From Candidatus Roizmanbacteria bacterium CG_4_10_14_0_8_um_filter_39_9 (GTDB lineage: Bacteria; Patescibacteriota; Microgenomatia; UBA1406; GWC2-37-13), in the NCBI GenBank assembly GCA_002784505.1, contig PFLF01000043.1, forward strand, positions 1 through 40,853: DNA of 40,853 nt, given 5' to 3'. Below, piece after piece: positions 1 to 8,966 of the stretch. Every line of letters begins with the position of its first letter. Position 1 is the first letter of the stretch. Position numbers and translations under genes: made by a program. The notes under the pieces were generated by a model. It ran no database searches and was not told the origin of the DNA. It worked only from the letters and a program-made list of their open reading frames with translations.

Positions 1-1
1 A

Positions 2-592
2 ATATTTTCTATACAGTCGAAACCATTTGAAGTGCCCGCGTCCCTTCCGGTAATTTATATTACCGGCGGATCACTGGGTTCACACAGCATCAATGATAAA
101 ATCTTTGATCTCATTCCCGATCTGACGACTCGCTTTGTGGTAATTCATCAGGTGGGAGACGTCAAAGAATATGGCGATTATCAAAAGGCATATCGTATCA
201 AAAAAAAGATATCATCCGATCTTATGCATCGGTATATTCCAGTGAAGCATTTCTTTGATGCGGAGATAGGATATGTATATTCGGTTGCGGATTTTGTTAT
301 AGGACGCGCTGGGGCAAATACCTTTTTTGAGTTACTTTACCTTCGCAAACCAGCCATTCTCATTCCTCTTCCTTGGTCAGCGAACAAAGAGCAACAAAGG
401 CATGCTGCATTATTTGAATCGTTGCAGTTAGGGCGGACATTTGAACAAAAACAGGCAAATTCAGAGCTTCTTTCTCTTATCTATGAAATGGCAAAATCCC
501 TATCCTATTATAAAAAGAATTTTTCAAAAATTCCGTTTCAATTAAAACAAAATGCCGCACAGGTCATCGTTAAAACAATCGTTGATGCATAA
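2..592 (+). CDS. murG: MurG C-terminal part (UDP-GlcNAc:lipid I GlcNAc transferase), cut by window edge
   Basis: This is the last 196 residues of MurG; the reading frame is open from base 2, so the gene begins outside the window. MurG adds GlcNAc to lipid I on the inner face of the membrane to make lipid II for peptidoglycan. Visible family marks are the GGSLGSHSIND turn that opens the C-terminal Rossmann domain (family form GGSqGa..iN) and the donor-binding stretch GRAGANTFFELLYLRKPAILIPLP, interrupted here only by normal substitutions, followed by the NKEQQRHA segment that contacts UDP-GlcNAc. A GTG at 32 is not the true start because family-like residues precede it. The stop overlaps the ftsQ start by 8 nt, so the two are translationally coupled. 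Identification follows from motifs and from the murG-ftsQ-ftsA-ftsZ order. Confidence 0.93.
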   Translation: MFSIQSKPFEVPASLPVIYITGGSLGSHSINDKIFDLIPDLTTRFVVIHQVGDVKEYGDYQKAYRIKKKISSDLMHRYIPVKHFFDAEIGYVYSVADFVIGRAGANTFFELLYLRKPAILIPLPWSANKEQQRHAALFESLQLGRTFEQKQANSELLSLIYEMAKSLSYYKKNFSKIPFQLKQNAAQVIVKTIVDA

Positions 593-1277
593 TATCAAGT
601 ACCTGCTGACATTTGTTTTTGTCATCGGCTTACTAATTCTTTGTATGCGGGCGGTTGATGATGCAACACGAATAACATCAATCGAAATAATCGGGAATAC
701 CCAGAAGGATTTATACGGCCTTCAGGCTTACAATGGACGCTCAATACTTTTTACTTCTGAAAATGAGATCGCTTCGCATCTACTTCGACAAAATGTATGG
801 TGGAGTGCAGTTACAGTACAAAAAAAGTATCCAAATCGTCTTGCTGTTTTTGTCATCATGACTATACCGACAGCATATCTCTTTCAGGACAAGCGATATT
901 TTTTGCTTTCTGAATCAGGGAGAGTTCTTCAAAAGGAAGCTTCCAAAAGCTATTCCCTTCCTACAATAAAATATTATGAAACCATTTCCTCACTTCTTCA
1001 AGGAGTCGGGGAGATCATTGATCTAAAAGACATAACAAAATCCTTGATGTTGATTAGAGGAGTAAGAAATATTGGATTGTCTCCTGATTCAGTTGATATT
1101 AACAGTCGCGATATGGTAGCATTACAAATAGGATCAAAACAAATAGAATTTTCGATTGAAAAAGCGGGAGAAATCCAGTTGTACCAACTGGAACGTATTG
1201 TGAGACAGTTTAAAATCGAAGGAAAAACATATAAGCGCATAGATTTACGTTTTGATAGACCGATAGTTGAGTTTTAA
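585..1277 (+). CDS. ftsQ: Cell division protein FtsQ/DivIB
   Basis: The product is a 230-aa bitopic protein. A short cytoplasmic start is followed by one membrane helix at about residues 5-24, then a POTRA-like domain from about residue 31 (ITSIEIIGNTQKD) and an FtsQ beta domain. FtsQ/DivIB links early cytoplasmic and late periplasmic division proteins in the divisome. I chose the ATG at 585, inside the end of murG, over an in-frame start at 552 because it puts the membrane helix at the N terminus and gives the usual short overlap. It is close to the family length and sits in the canonical place before ftsA. Sequence similarity to FtsQ is always low, so position contributes much of the confidence. 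Confidence 0.85.
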   Translation: MHNIKYLLTFVFVIGLLILCMRAVDDATRITSIEIIGNTQKDLYGLQAYNGRSILFTSENEIASHLLRQNVWWSAVTVQKKYPNRLAVFVIMTIPTAYLFQDKRYFLLSESGRVLQKEASKSYSLPTIKYYETISSLLQGVGEIIDLKDITKSLMLIRGVRNIGLSPDSVDINSRDMVALQIGSKQIEFSIEKAGEIQLYQLERIVRQFKIEGKTYKRIDLRFDRPIVEF

Positions 1278-1289
1278 ACTTAAGATCAT

Positions 1290-2561
1290 ATGGCTGATTC
1301 AATTATTTCTGCAATCGATATAGGAAGCTCGAAAATTGCGACTATCATCGGAATCGAGTCAAAAGACACAGATGAACTTCGCATAATTGGGTTCAATTCT
1401 ACATCATCTCGTGGGGTTAAAAAAGGGTTGGTGGTAGATATTGACAAGGTAACCTCTGCCCTTGAGGAAAGTATTGAAAAAGCCGAGCGCATGGCAGGAC
1501 AAAAAGTTCATAGCGCTATTGTTTCCGTTGGTGGACCGCACATATCATCTCTTAACTCAAGAGGAGTTGTGGCAGTTGCGGATAGTCAAGGAGAAATTAG
1601 CGATACAGATATTAACCGTGTAGTTGAAGCGGCCCGTGCAATCTCACTTTCAACAACCCGTCAAATAATTGAAGTTTCACCAAGAGATTTTATTGTTGAT
1701 GGACAGGAGGGAATAAAAAATCCAATCGGCATGAGCGGAGTTCGTCTTGAAGTTGATACTCACCTTATTACCGCCTCCCACACTAACTTAAAAAATATTG
1801 ACCGTTGCATGGAAAATGTCGGGGTACAAAATGATGGATTTATTTTTTCAGGATTGGCATCTGCCGAGGCGGTGTTGACTGACACGGAAAAAGAACTGGG
1901 AGTTGTAGTGGTTGATATTGGAGGCGGAAAAACGGATATTGCTCTGTATGTGGATGGATCACTTTCCTATTCGTCCTCAATCCCAATCGGCGCAAAACAC
2001 ATTACAAATGATATTGCGGTCGGACTTCGCGTATCACTTGACTCAGCTGAGAAAATCAAACTCTATTTGAGTAAAAAACTTGATCATCGTCAGGATAAAA
2101 CAAAACGGAAGATAGAAGAGCTAAACATACTTGACCTTCAACTTCCTGAGGTAGTTGATCAATTTGATGTAAAGCTTCTCATTGATGGAATCATTGGGCC
2201 CCGACTTGAAGAACTTTTTAAATTTGTTAGCGATGAAATAGTGAAAAGCAACTATATGGAGCATATCCCTTCCGGGTTGGTAATTACCGGAGGGGGGGCG
2301 CTGACTGTCGGAGTTGTTGAGATGGGGCGAAAAATAGTGGGGCTTCCCATACGAGTGGGAGTGCCCAGCCGCGTTACCGGACTGGTTGATGAAGTATTGG
2401 ACCCGCAGTATGCATCTACAGTGGGATTGATTTTATATGGAAGAAAAAATATAATGAGCAAGGAGGAAGGATTTAAGAACTTTAACAAGATACTCAAAGA
2501 TTTTTCAGTAGGACAGTCGGTCGACAAAGTAAAAGATTTTTTCAAACAATTTATTCCCTAA
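1290..2561 (+). CDS. ftsA: Cell division protein FtsA
   Basis: FtsA (423 aa) is an actin-fold ATPase that tethers FtsZ filaments to the membrane. The phosphate-1 loop is at the very start (AIDIGSSKIATIIG), the SHS2/1C subdomain follows (about residues 85-165, containing VSPRDFIVDGQEGIKNPIGM), the phosphate-2 loop is VVVDIGGGKTDIALY near residue 210, and the adenosine motif is GLVITGGGALTVG near residue 330. The C terminus (SVDKVKDFFKQFIP) can form the amphipathic membrane-targeting helix of the family. It starts 12 nt after ftsQ and ends 7 nt before ftsZ, so it is clearly in the same operon. No strong Shine-Dalgarno sequence is visible. Confidence 0.97.
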   Translation: MADSIISAIDIGSSKIATIIGIESKDTDELRIIGFNSTSSRGVKKGLVVDIDKVTSALEESIEKAERMAGQKVHSAIVSVGGPHISSLNSRGVVAVADSQGEISDTDINRVVEAARAISLSTTRQIIEVSPRDFIVDGQEGIKNPIGMSGVRLEVDTHLITASHTNLKNIDRCMENVGVQNDGFIFSGLASAEAVLTDTEKELGVVVVDIGGGKTDIALYVDGSLSYSSSIPIGAKHITNDIAVGLRVSLDSAEKIKLYLSKKLDHRQDKTKRKIEELNILDLQLPEVVDQFDVKLLIDGIIGPRLEELFKFVSDEIVKSNYMEHIPSGLVITGGGALTVGVVEMGRKIVGLPIRVGVPSRVTGLVDEVLDPQYASTVGLILYGRKNIMSKEEGFKNFNKILKDFSVGQSVDKVKDFFKQFIP

Positions 2562-2568
2562 CACACCT

Positions 2569-3711
2569 ATGTTTATCAAACCAAGCGCTGGGCAAGCTGC
2601 AAAAATAAAAGTAATCGGTGTTGGAGGTGGAGGGGGAAACGCATTGTCTTCAATGATTGCCGAGGGAGGAATAGCAGGGGTCGAGTTTATTGCAGTAAAT
2701 ACTGATGCGCAGGCGCTTCTAAATAACAAAGCGGCAGTAAAAATTCAGATAGGTGAAAATTTAACTAAAGGGTTGGGGTCGGGAGGGGATCCCGAGGTGG
2801 GTAGACAAGCTGCTGAGGAATCACGAGAGCAGTTGAAAGAAGAGTTGGCAGGTGCCGATATGGTGTTTATCACGGCGGGAGAAGGCGGTGGGACGGGGAC
2901 AGGAGCGGCTCCTCTTATTGCTGAAATTGCCAAAGAATCAGGGGCTCTCACGGTTGCGGTCATCACAAAGCCTTTTGATTTCGAAGGTACAAAACGGAAA
3001 ATTACTGCTGATGACGGAGCAATGAAACTCCGTGACAAAGTCGACACTCTTATTATTGTTCCCAATCAACGGATTTTGCAGGTAGTTGACCGCAAGACTC
3101 CCATTCTTGATGCTTTTAAGAAGATTGACTCCGTTCTTCATCAGGGAGTAAAAGGAATTGCAGAGCTTATTACGGTTCCCGGACTTATTAACGTGGACTT
3201 TGCTGACGTTCGGACGATCATGAGTAATGCGGGGACCGCCATTATGGGAATTGGAACGGGAAGCGGAGATAAACGGGCACTTGCTGCAATAAAGATGGCA
3301 ATTTCATCGCCACTTCTTGACTCTTCAATTGAGGGTGCACGAGGCGTACTGTTCAATATTGTGGGAGGCGCCGACATGACAATGAATGAAATCGATGAGG
3401 CCGCCTCAATCATTACAAAAACAGTAGACCCTGACGCAGACATCATATTCGGTGCCGTAATTGATGACAAAATGGTTGACACCGTAAAAATTACCCTTAT
3501 TGCGACTAAATTTGATGATCAACGGGTAAAACTTTTCAGGTATAAGAAAGAAAACTCACTTTCTGAATTGACAAAAAAAGAGGAGGACACCAAGGCTGAA
3601 GATGACCTAGAGCTACGTGAACCAACCGAAAAAACAGCAATTCCGGAAGATGAAGATCTTCTTGAGGAAAACGATGCATTCGATGTTCCTGCATTTTTAA
3701 GGAAAAAATAA
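2569..3711 (+). CDS. ftsZ: Cell division GTPase FtsZ
   Basis: FtsZ (380 aa) is the tubulin-like GTPase that forms the Z ring. The N-terminal GVGGGGGNALSSM loop, the tubulin signature GGGTGTG at residues 106-112, and the T7 synergy loop around GLINVDFADV (about residues 203-212) are all present, so it should be catalytically complete. An acidic, Lys/Glu-rich linker from about residue 325 leads to a C-terminal peptide DVPAFLRKK, matching the usual D.PAFLR.. tail that binds FtsA. Length and order are normal. It is the last gene of the murG-ftsQ-ftsA-ftsZ run, and ileS begins 13 nt later from what looks like its own promoter. Confidence 0.98.
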   Translation: MFIKPSAGQAAKIKVIGVGGGGGNALSSMIAEGGIAGVEFIAVNTDAQALLNNKAAVKIQIGENLTKGLGSGGDPEVGRQAAEESREQLKEELAGADMVFITAGEGGGTGTGAAPLIAEIAKESGALTVAVITKPFDFEGTKRKITADDGAMKLRDKVDTLIIVPNQRILQVVDRKTPILDAFKKIDSVLHQGVKGIAELITVPGLINVDFADVRTIMSNAGTAIMGIGTGSGDKRALAAIKMAISSPLLDSSIEGARGVLFNIVGGADMTMNEIDEAASIITKTVDPDADIIFGAVIDDKMVDTVKITLIATKFDDQRVKLFRYKKENSLSELTKKEEDTKAEDDLELREPTEKTAIPEDEDLLEENDAFDVPAFLRKK

Positions 3712-3717
3712 TATAAT
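3712..3717 (+). promoter_or_regulatory. Putative -10 box for ileS, leaderless spacing
   Basis: A perfect TATAAT ends 7 nt before the ileS ATG, inside the 13-nt ftsZ-ileS gap. A transcript starting at the usual distance from this box would begin at or next to the start codon. No convincing -35 box is seen in the end of ftsZ. The same spacing recurs at other genes in the window. Confidence 0.5.
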
Positions 3718-3724
3718 ATTCCTC

Positions 3725-6706
3725 ATGTTTAAGCCAACACCGGTCGATCCAAATTTTCCAGAACTAGAAAAGCAACTACTGGATCATTGGTATAAGGATG
3801 GGGTAGTTGATCAATATCTTCACAAAAATGATGGCGAAAAGAAAACCTTTTCATTTCTTGATGGTCCCATTACGGCGAACAACCCAATGGGAGCACACCA
3901 TGCCTGGGGACGGACATACAAGGATTTATGGCCGCGATTTTATAATCTTTTAGGATATCGACAACGGTTTCAGAATGGGTTTGACTGCCAGGGTCTTTGG
4001 GTTGAGGTTGAAGTGGAAAAAGAATTAAAGCTCCATACGAAAAAAGATATTGAAAATCTTATTCCCGGGGATACGAAAGCGTCAATTGCAAAATTTGTTC
4101 AACTGTGCAAAGAGCGCGTGAAAAAATTTTCAGATATTCAGACCGAACAGTCAAAACGTTTAGGGTATTTTGCCGACTGGGAGCACTCTTACTTTACCAT
4201 GAGTGAACAGAATAATTTTATGATCTGGTATTTCTTAAAGACCTGTCATGAAAACGGTTGGATATATAAGGGCCACGAGTCGGTTCCCTGGTGTCCCCGT
4301 TGTCAGACCGCTATTTCCCAGCATGAAATGCTCACCGAAGATTATAAAGAAGTGGTTCACGAATCGGTATACGTGGAGTTTCCGATTGTGGGGAGAAAAG
4401 ATGAGTATTTATTGGTCTGGACTACAACTCCTTGGACTATTGTTGCGAATATTGCTGTTGCTGTTGACAACAATATAGAGTATTCGCTCGTGCAAGGGTT
4501 AACCGGATTATTTTTTTGGATTGCAAAAGACCTGATAGAGACCGTATTTAAAACTGAATACAAAAAAATTGTTAAAACCGTTTTAGGAAAAGAACTGGTT
4601 GGGCTTATGTATGAAGGGCCGTTTGATCATCTTCCCGCTGTGGCTGACGTAAAAAAAGCTTGTCCCAAAACATTTCATACCGTTGTTGCAACGGATCCCC
4701 TCATCATGCCCATCTCAACCACTGAAGGAACCGGCATGGTTCATACCGCAGTCTCTGCAGGTACGGAGGATTTTATGTTAGGTAAAAAATTAGGGCTTCC
4801 TATGATCCCGGTCATCGCAGATGATGCAAGCTACCTTCCCGGTTTTGCAGAGTTTAGCGGGAAAAATGCCAAGAAACATCCTGAGCTGATAATTGATTTT
4901 CTCAAAGGTCACAAGGGTGGGAAATTTCTATTCGAAACTCTGCAGTATAAACATCGTTATCCTGCCTGTTGGCGTTGTAAGGCAGAATTAGTGTGGAAAG
5001 TGGCAGACGAGTGGTACATAGCGATGGATTTGAAACCGAAGATGGATGGTGGAAGATCGAAGATGGAAAGTCAAACCCTGAGAGAGAGAATGATTGGGGT
5101 TGCAAAAAAAATAAAATGGATGCCGGAGTTTGGCTTGGACCGTGAACTTGACTGGCTGAAAAACATGCACGATTGGCTCATCTCAAAAAAGAATCGGTAT
5201 TGGGGGCTTGCACTTCCCATTTATGAGTGTAAAAAATGCAACACTTTTGAAGTAATAGGTTCGAAGGAAGAACTGAAATCGAAGGCGGTTGCCGGTTGGA
5301 ATTCTTTTGAAGGGCATACTCCCCACAAACCGTTTATTGATAGCGTAACAATACGGTGTAGCAGATGTGAAAATGAGATTTTACGCATTGATGATGTGGG
5401 TAATCCATGGCTCGATGCAGGCATCGTTCCATATTCGACTATCATGAAGGGCAATCAGGGGCAGCCACTATATCTTACCGATAAAGCAAAATGGAAAGAA
5501 TGGTTTTCCGCAGATTTTATTACGGAGTCTTTCCCCGGTCAGTTTAAAAACTGGTTCTACGCAATGATTGCAATGTCTGCAGCGCTTGAAAACACTCCTC
5601 CCTATAAGCGGGTACTGGGATATGCAACAATGTTAGGGGAAGATGGCAGGCCGATGCATAAAAGCTGGGGGAATTCGATTGAATTTAATGAGGGGGCCGA
5701 CAAAATCGGTGCCGATGTCATGAGATGGATGTTTGCCAGACAAAACACAGCCGATAACATGCTTTTTGGATATAAAAAAGCCGATGAAGTTCGTCGTCAA
5801 TTTTATCTTATGTTGTGGAATATCTATAAATTTTTTGTTGACTACGCAAATCTCGAAAAAATTGATATTAATAAAATTAAGACTCATAAAACAGGATCAA
5901 AAAACATTCTTGATATGTGGATTTTGGCTCGACTTACCCAGCTTGCACATACTTGTGAGAAACATCTTCGTGCATATGATGCAAAATTAGCAGCAGCCGA
6001 AATTGAAAAGTTTGTTTCCGATGTTTCCACCTGGTATATTAGACGAAGTCGCGATAGAATCTGGGTAAATAGTGACGACACCAATGACAAGGAATATTTT
6101 TATGTTACGCTTCACACTGTTTTGACAAATCTATCTATTCTTATTTCTCCGTTTATGCCGTTTATTAGTGAAATAATATATACAAATTTAACAGATGAAA
6201 AGTCAGTGCACCTGAGTTCTTGGCCAAAATTTGAAGCTGTCTCTCCCATTCAAGAAAAGATAATTACGGATATGGACCTCATAAGATTGATTGTTGAGTC
6301 CGGCCAAAGAGCGCGGAAAGAAGCCAAGTTGAAGATCAGGCAGCCCCTTCTTTCAGTTGACATCTCTTTACCAAAAACAAAAAGTTTCCAGGTAAAAGAA
6401 TTTGAAATGGAGTATACCCGACTCCTTCGGGAAGAACTCAATGTCAAGAGTGTTATGTATAAGGAAACGAAAGATGAAATAGTCGGTTGCGTATATGATA
6501 CAACGCTAACGCGCGAACTTGAGCATGAAGGAAAATTAAGAGATCTTATTCGACAGATCCAAGGACTCCGTAAGGAAAAGGGGACCCGTCCAGATGAGCA
6601 TATATCTTTACAGGTACCGATTGAATTTTCACCGCACGAAGAGTATCTTAAAAAAAGAGTATTGGCTCGAGAAATCGAGTTTGCGGGGGAACTCAGTATT
6701 AAGTAA
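3725..6706 (+). CDS. ileS: Isoleucine--tRNA ligase
   Basis: IleRS (993 aa) charges tRNA-Ile in the cytoplasm. The class I HIGH motif appears as the variant HHAW (residues 58-61, in NNPMGAHHAWGRT) and the KMSKS loop as MHKSWGN near residue 644; both are typical of one IleRS subtype rather than defects. The editing (CP1) domain contains the WTTTPWT segment, and paired Cys motifs (WCPRC, CWRCK, CKKC, CSRC) suggest bound zinc. The anticodon-binding helices fill the C-terminal third. An odd feature is an extra low-complexity stretch of about 16 residues around 436-452, encoded by an imperfect direct repeat, right after the conserved WYIAM segment. The gene is followed 5 nt later by an ftsW/rodA gene. 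Confidence 0.97.
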   Translation: MFKPTPVDPNFPELEKQLLDHWYKDGVVDQYLHKNDGEKKTFSFLDGPITANNPMGAHHAWGRTYKDLWPRFYNLLGYRQRFQNGFDCQGLWVEVEVEKELKLHTKKDIENLIPGDTKASIAKFVQLCKERVKKFSDIQTEQSKRLGYFADWEHSYFTMSEQNNFMIWYFLKTCHENGWIYKGHESVPWCPRCQTAISQHEMLTEDYKEVVHESVYVEFPIVGRKDEYLLVWTTTPWTIVANIAVAVDNNIEYSLVQGLTGLFFWIAKDLIETVFKTEYKKIVKTVLGKELVGLMYEGPFDHLPAVADVKKACPKTFHTVVATDPLIMPISTTEGTGMVHTAVSAGTEDFMLGKKLGLPMIPVIADDASYLPGFAEFSGKNAKKHPELIIDFLKGHKGGKFLFETLQYKHRYPACWRCKAELVWKVADEWYIAMDLKPKMDGGRSKMESQTLRERMIGVAKKIKWMPEFGLDRELDWLKNMHDWLISKKNRYWGLALPIYECKKCNTFEVIGSKEELKSKAVAGWNSFEGHTPHKPFIDSVTIRCSRCENEILRIDDVGNPWLDAGIVPYSTIMKGNQGQPLYLTDKAKWKEWFSADFITESFPGQFKNWFYAMIAMSAALENTPPYKRVLGYATMLGEDGRPMHKSWGNSIEFNEGADKIGADVMRWMFARQNTADNMLFGYKKADEVRRQFYLMLWNIYKFFVDYANLEKIDINKIKTHKTGSKNILDMWILARLTQLAHTCEKHLRAYDAKLAAAEIEKFVSDVSTWYIRRSRDRIWVNSDDTNDKEYFYVTLHTVLTNLSILISPFMPFISEIIYTNLTDEKSVHLSSWPKFEAVSPIQEKIITDMDLIRLIVESGQRARKEAKLKIRQPLLSVDISLPKTKSFQVKEFEMEYTRLLREELNVKSVMYKETKDEIVGCVYDTTLTRELEHEGKLRDLIRQIQGLRKEKGTRPDEHISLQVPIEFSPHEEYLKKRVLAREIEFAGELSIK
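5037..5067 (+). repeat. Direct repeat within ileS coding an in-frame insertion
   Basis: The 10-mer CGAAGATGGA occurs at 5037-5046 and again at 5058-5067, with GGAAGAT between. It encodes a Lys/Met/Gly-rich stretch (LKPKMDGGRSKMESQT) lying where related IleRS proteins pass directly from the WYI.M segment to the LRE.M helix. I read it as an in-frame insertion of a short repeat. Confidence 0.55.
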
Positions 6707-6711
6707 CGCTT

Positions 6712-7746
6712 ATGTTTTACACCCTACTTCTTTCCTTATTCATTTTTTTATTTGGTTTTTTTAATCTTTTTGGCATAAAACAGTCACTCGGAATAACAAT
6801 GCTTTTAAACTTCATTGTTGCGATTGTCGCCTACTTTGTCGTAAAGAAAATCGGGTGGAAGTTTTTTCGGACTAATGCTCATTTTTTTTATTGGCTGTTT
6901 GTTTTTCTCCTGATTTTGACCTATATCATCGGACTTGAAGTGAAAGGATCAAGGCGATGGATCGACCTATTATTTTTTAGATTTCAGGCATCAGAGTTCT
7001 TCAAAGTATTTTTTATTCTATTCATGGCCGATTTTTTTGCTCGTGTTTCACGGACCAGATGGAACGTAATTTCATTTATTCAGTCCTTATTGTATTTCTT
7101 TATTCCGGCAGCAATCGTCTTCAAACAACCTGATTTAGGAAATGCGATGGTCTATTTTTTCTTATTTATTGTTATGTTATTTTTTTCACATATTCCCAAA
7201 AAATTCCTCGGATACATGATTGGCGCCGGAGCACTATTTACCCCATTAGCATGTTTTTTTCTTAAGGAATATCAGAAAAACCGGATCTTAAGTTTTATCA
7301 TGCCGCATGTTGAAACACAGACAAATGCTTATAACATGATCCAGGCAATCATCACTATAGGATCCGGTAATATGTTTGGAAGAGGGTTAGGCCTTGGCAC
7401 ACAGTCGCGTTTCTATTTTTTGCCCGAAAATAGCACTGATTTTGCCTTTTCTTCGCTTGTTGAGCAGTTTGGATTTTTAGGAGGGGCTGCCGTATTGATT
7501 TTTTACGGAATTTTGCTTATTATTTTGATTAAACGAACTTACAAATTTGTATATACCGACAATGAAGATGGACACTTTGCGTTTCTCTATCTCATTGGGC
7601 TCATCGCTTTTATCTTTTTTCAGTCGTTTGTAAACATTGGTATGAATATGGGAGTTCTCCCCATTGCCGGTATCGCACTCCCCTTCATTTCGTACGGTGG
7701 ATCGATGCTTGTATCGCTTCTTATAGGCTTTGCACTGATTCCGTAA
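6712..7746 (+). CDS. FtsW/RodA/SpoVE (SEDS) family glycan polymerase
   Basis: This 344-aa protein has about ten membrane helices and belongs to the SEDS family, which polymerises lipid II into glycan strands with a partner class B PBP. Family motifs are the GSRRWIDL segment after helix 3, FKQPDLGNAMVYF before helix 6, the external loop residues PENSTDFAFSSLVEQFGF, and the closing NIGMNMGVLPIAGIALPF plus SYGGS. The QPDLGNA Asp matches the essential SEDS aspartate. RodA-type and FtsW-type cannot be separated with confidence here: the position in the division cluster favours FtsW, while NIGMN.G.LP.tG..LPF is shared. It lies 5 nt after ileS. Confidence 0.9.
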   Translation: MFYTLLLSLFIFLFGFFNLFGIKQSLGITMLLNFIVAIVAYFVVKKIGWKFFRTNAHFFYWLFVFLLILTYIIGLEVKGSRRWIDLLFFRFQASEFFKVFFILFMADFFARVSRTRWNVISFIQSLLYFFIPAAIVFKQPDLGNAMVYFFLFIVMLFFSHIPKKFLGYMIGAGALFTPLACFFLKEYQKNRILSFIMPHVETQTNAYNMIQAIITIGSGNMFGRGLGLGTQSRFYFLPENSTDFAFSSLVEQFGFLGGAAVLIFYGILLIILIKRTYKFVYTDNEDGHFAFLYLIGLIAFIFFQSFVNIGMNMGVLPIAGIALPFISYGGSMLVSLLIGFALIP

Positions 7747-7759
7747 TCTTCAGCATAGG

Positions 7760-7788
7760 TTGACAAATTACTATCAATGCGGCACAAT
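7760..7788 (+). promoter_or_regulatory. Sigma70-type promoter for the 7804 gene pair
   Basis: TTGACA at 7760-7765 and CACAAT at 7783-7788 are separated by exactly 17 nt. The start codon of the downstream gene is 15 nt after the -10 box, so the leader would be very short. This separates the next two genes from the ftsW/rodA unit. Confidence 0.65.
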
Positions 7789-7803
7789 AGTTAAAGTACG
7801 TAT

Positions 7804-8346
7804 ATGAACAACACTTATTGTATTGATAAACGGATCTTTATGTTGCTTGCATTTGCCGTCCCCATTGTAATCGTTTTATTCGGCTCACTTATTTTTAATG
7901 CACAGAAAATATCTTCTGATAGTAGGGCATCGAGCGAAATAGATTCCCAGATAACCCCCCTCGTTAAACAGTCTCCATGTGATGTAGCCGCCTGTCCGGA
8001 TAATGGATGGTGTACTAATGTGCTGGGGAAGCCTATTTGCGGTGATAAACCTGTCGCAAAAGTGCTGATATTTAATGCGAGTGGAGGAAGTATTAATGGC
8101 TCTTTCCAATCAAATACACTTTATAAAGTGGGTTTAGAATTTAACGCATATGGTGGTGAAAAAACGATTATTGTGCATTGTGGGGTAAATGATATTCAAA
8201 TTGATCCGATGGATCCGTCAAGAACGGTTATGTGCCAAACGGGCAATACCCCAAACATAAGCGTAACATATAAATGGATCGAGCCGAGTTATCCAACCGC
8301 GGGAGAACCCCGAGTGCTAAACGAGACAATCACCTATGAACAATAA
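7804..8346 (+). CDS. Membrane-anchored Cys-containing protein of unknown function
   Basis: I do not recognise this 180-aa protein. It has one N-terminal membrane helix (about residues 12-31) and an exported remainder. A short Cys cluster lies at C59, C64, C70 and C79 (SPCDVAACPDNGWC and PICGD), which resembles a small EGF-like or disulfide-knot module, and two more Cys flank a beta-rich C-terminal part (VHCGVNDI, MCQTG). The Ser-rich stretch SSDSRASSE after the helix looks like the NTNSRAK stretch of the next protein, so the two may share an origin. Its stop overlaps the next start by 11 nt, indicating co-expression. Confidence 0.7.
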   Translation: MNNTYCIDKRIFMLLAFAVPIVIVLFGSLIFNAQKISSDSRASSEIDSQITPLVKQSPCDVAACPDNGWCTNVLGKPICGDKPVAKVLIFNASGGSINGSFQSNTLYKVGLEFNAYGGEKTIIVHCGVNDIQIDPMDPSRTVMCQTGNTPNISVTYKWIEPSYPTAGEPRVLNETITYEQ

Positions 8347-8941
8347 TATTATTTCCAGCTCTAAACTCTGTATTTCCAAAAGAAACCTTGTCATAGGAGT
8401 AATGGTTTTTATCGGAGCGGTGGTGATTTTTTTCACCAACTATATAAATTCCAAAAAAGTAAATACTAATAGTCGGGCCAAAGGCGTTGCTCCAACATCG
8501 ATATTGACAACTGTCACGCCAAACCCTTTTCTTGAGCCAACCATTGCATTTGGAGAGGCGCGTGATATAAAATGCCTGAACGAAAGATTGGTCCAAAACA
8601 ATACCAAAGTTGGGCTATATTTCAATGATTCAAAAAATGTGAACAATATTCAAGATTTGATGCCGACCCCGAGCATTATGATCTATGTGTACGAATATGA
8701 TGTGCAATCTGGAAAACACACCGCATTGAGCAAGCGACATCCGGAAGAGATTGACACAAACACGAAGCAAGTCCTCACGATTGATAAATCTAAATATGTT
8801 CCCGGGAACAGGTATTATTTTAGTCAAATTATAAAGTCACCCATTACATCTCAACCAACATCTAATAATGAACAAACCTTAAATCAAGTGCTTCCGACAT
8901 CAAAACGAGAATTGCTTAATAGGTGCCAAAAAGTAGATTAA
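8336..8941 (+). CDS. Single-pass membrane protein of unknown function
   Basis: The product is 201 aa with a basic start (SKRN), one membrane helix at about residues 19-38 and an exported domain with no motif I can name. The outside part is rich in Thr, Ser, Pro and Asn, and includes a beta-strand-like region around IMIYVYEYDVQSGKHTA and KYVPGNRYYFSQI that may be a small Ig-like fold; this is only a guess. Cys residues at ISSSKLC, DIKCLNE and LLNRCQK do not form a recognisable cluster. The ATG lies inside the end of the preceding gene (ATGAACAATAA overlap). After it comes the rplU promoter. Confidence 0.65.
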   Translation: MNNNIISSSKLCISKRNLVIGVMVFIGAVVIFFTNYINSKKVNTNSRAKGVAPTSILTTVTPNPFLEPTIAFGEARDIKCLNERLVQNNTKVGLYFNDSKNVNNIQDLMPTPSIMIYVYEYDVQSGKHTALSKRHPEEIDTNTKQVLTIDKSKYVPGNRYYFSQIIKSPITSQPTSNNEQTLNQVLPTSKRELLNRCQKVD

Positions 8942-8966
8942 TTACTCACAAGCTCGATATTAAGTC

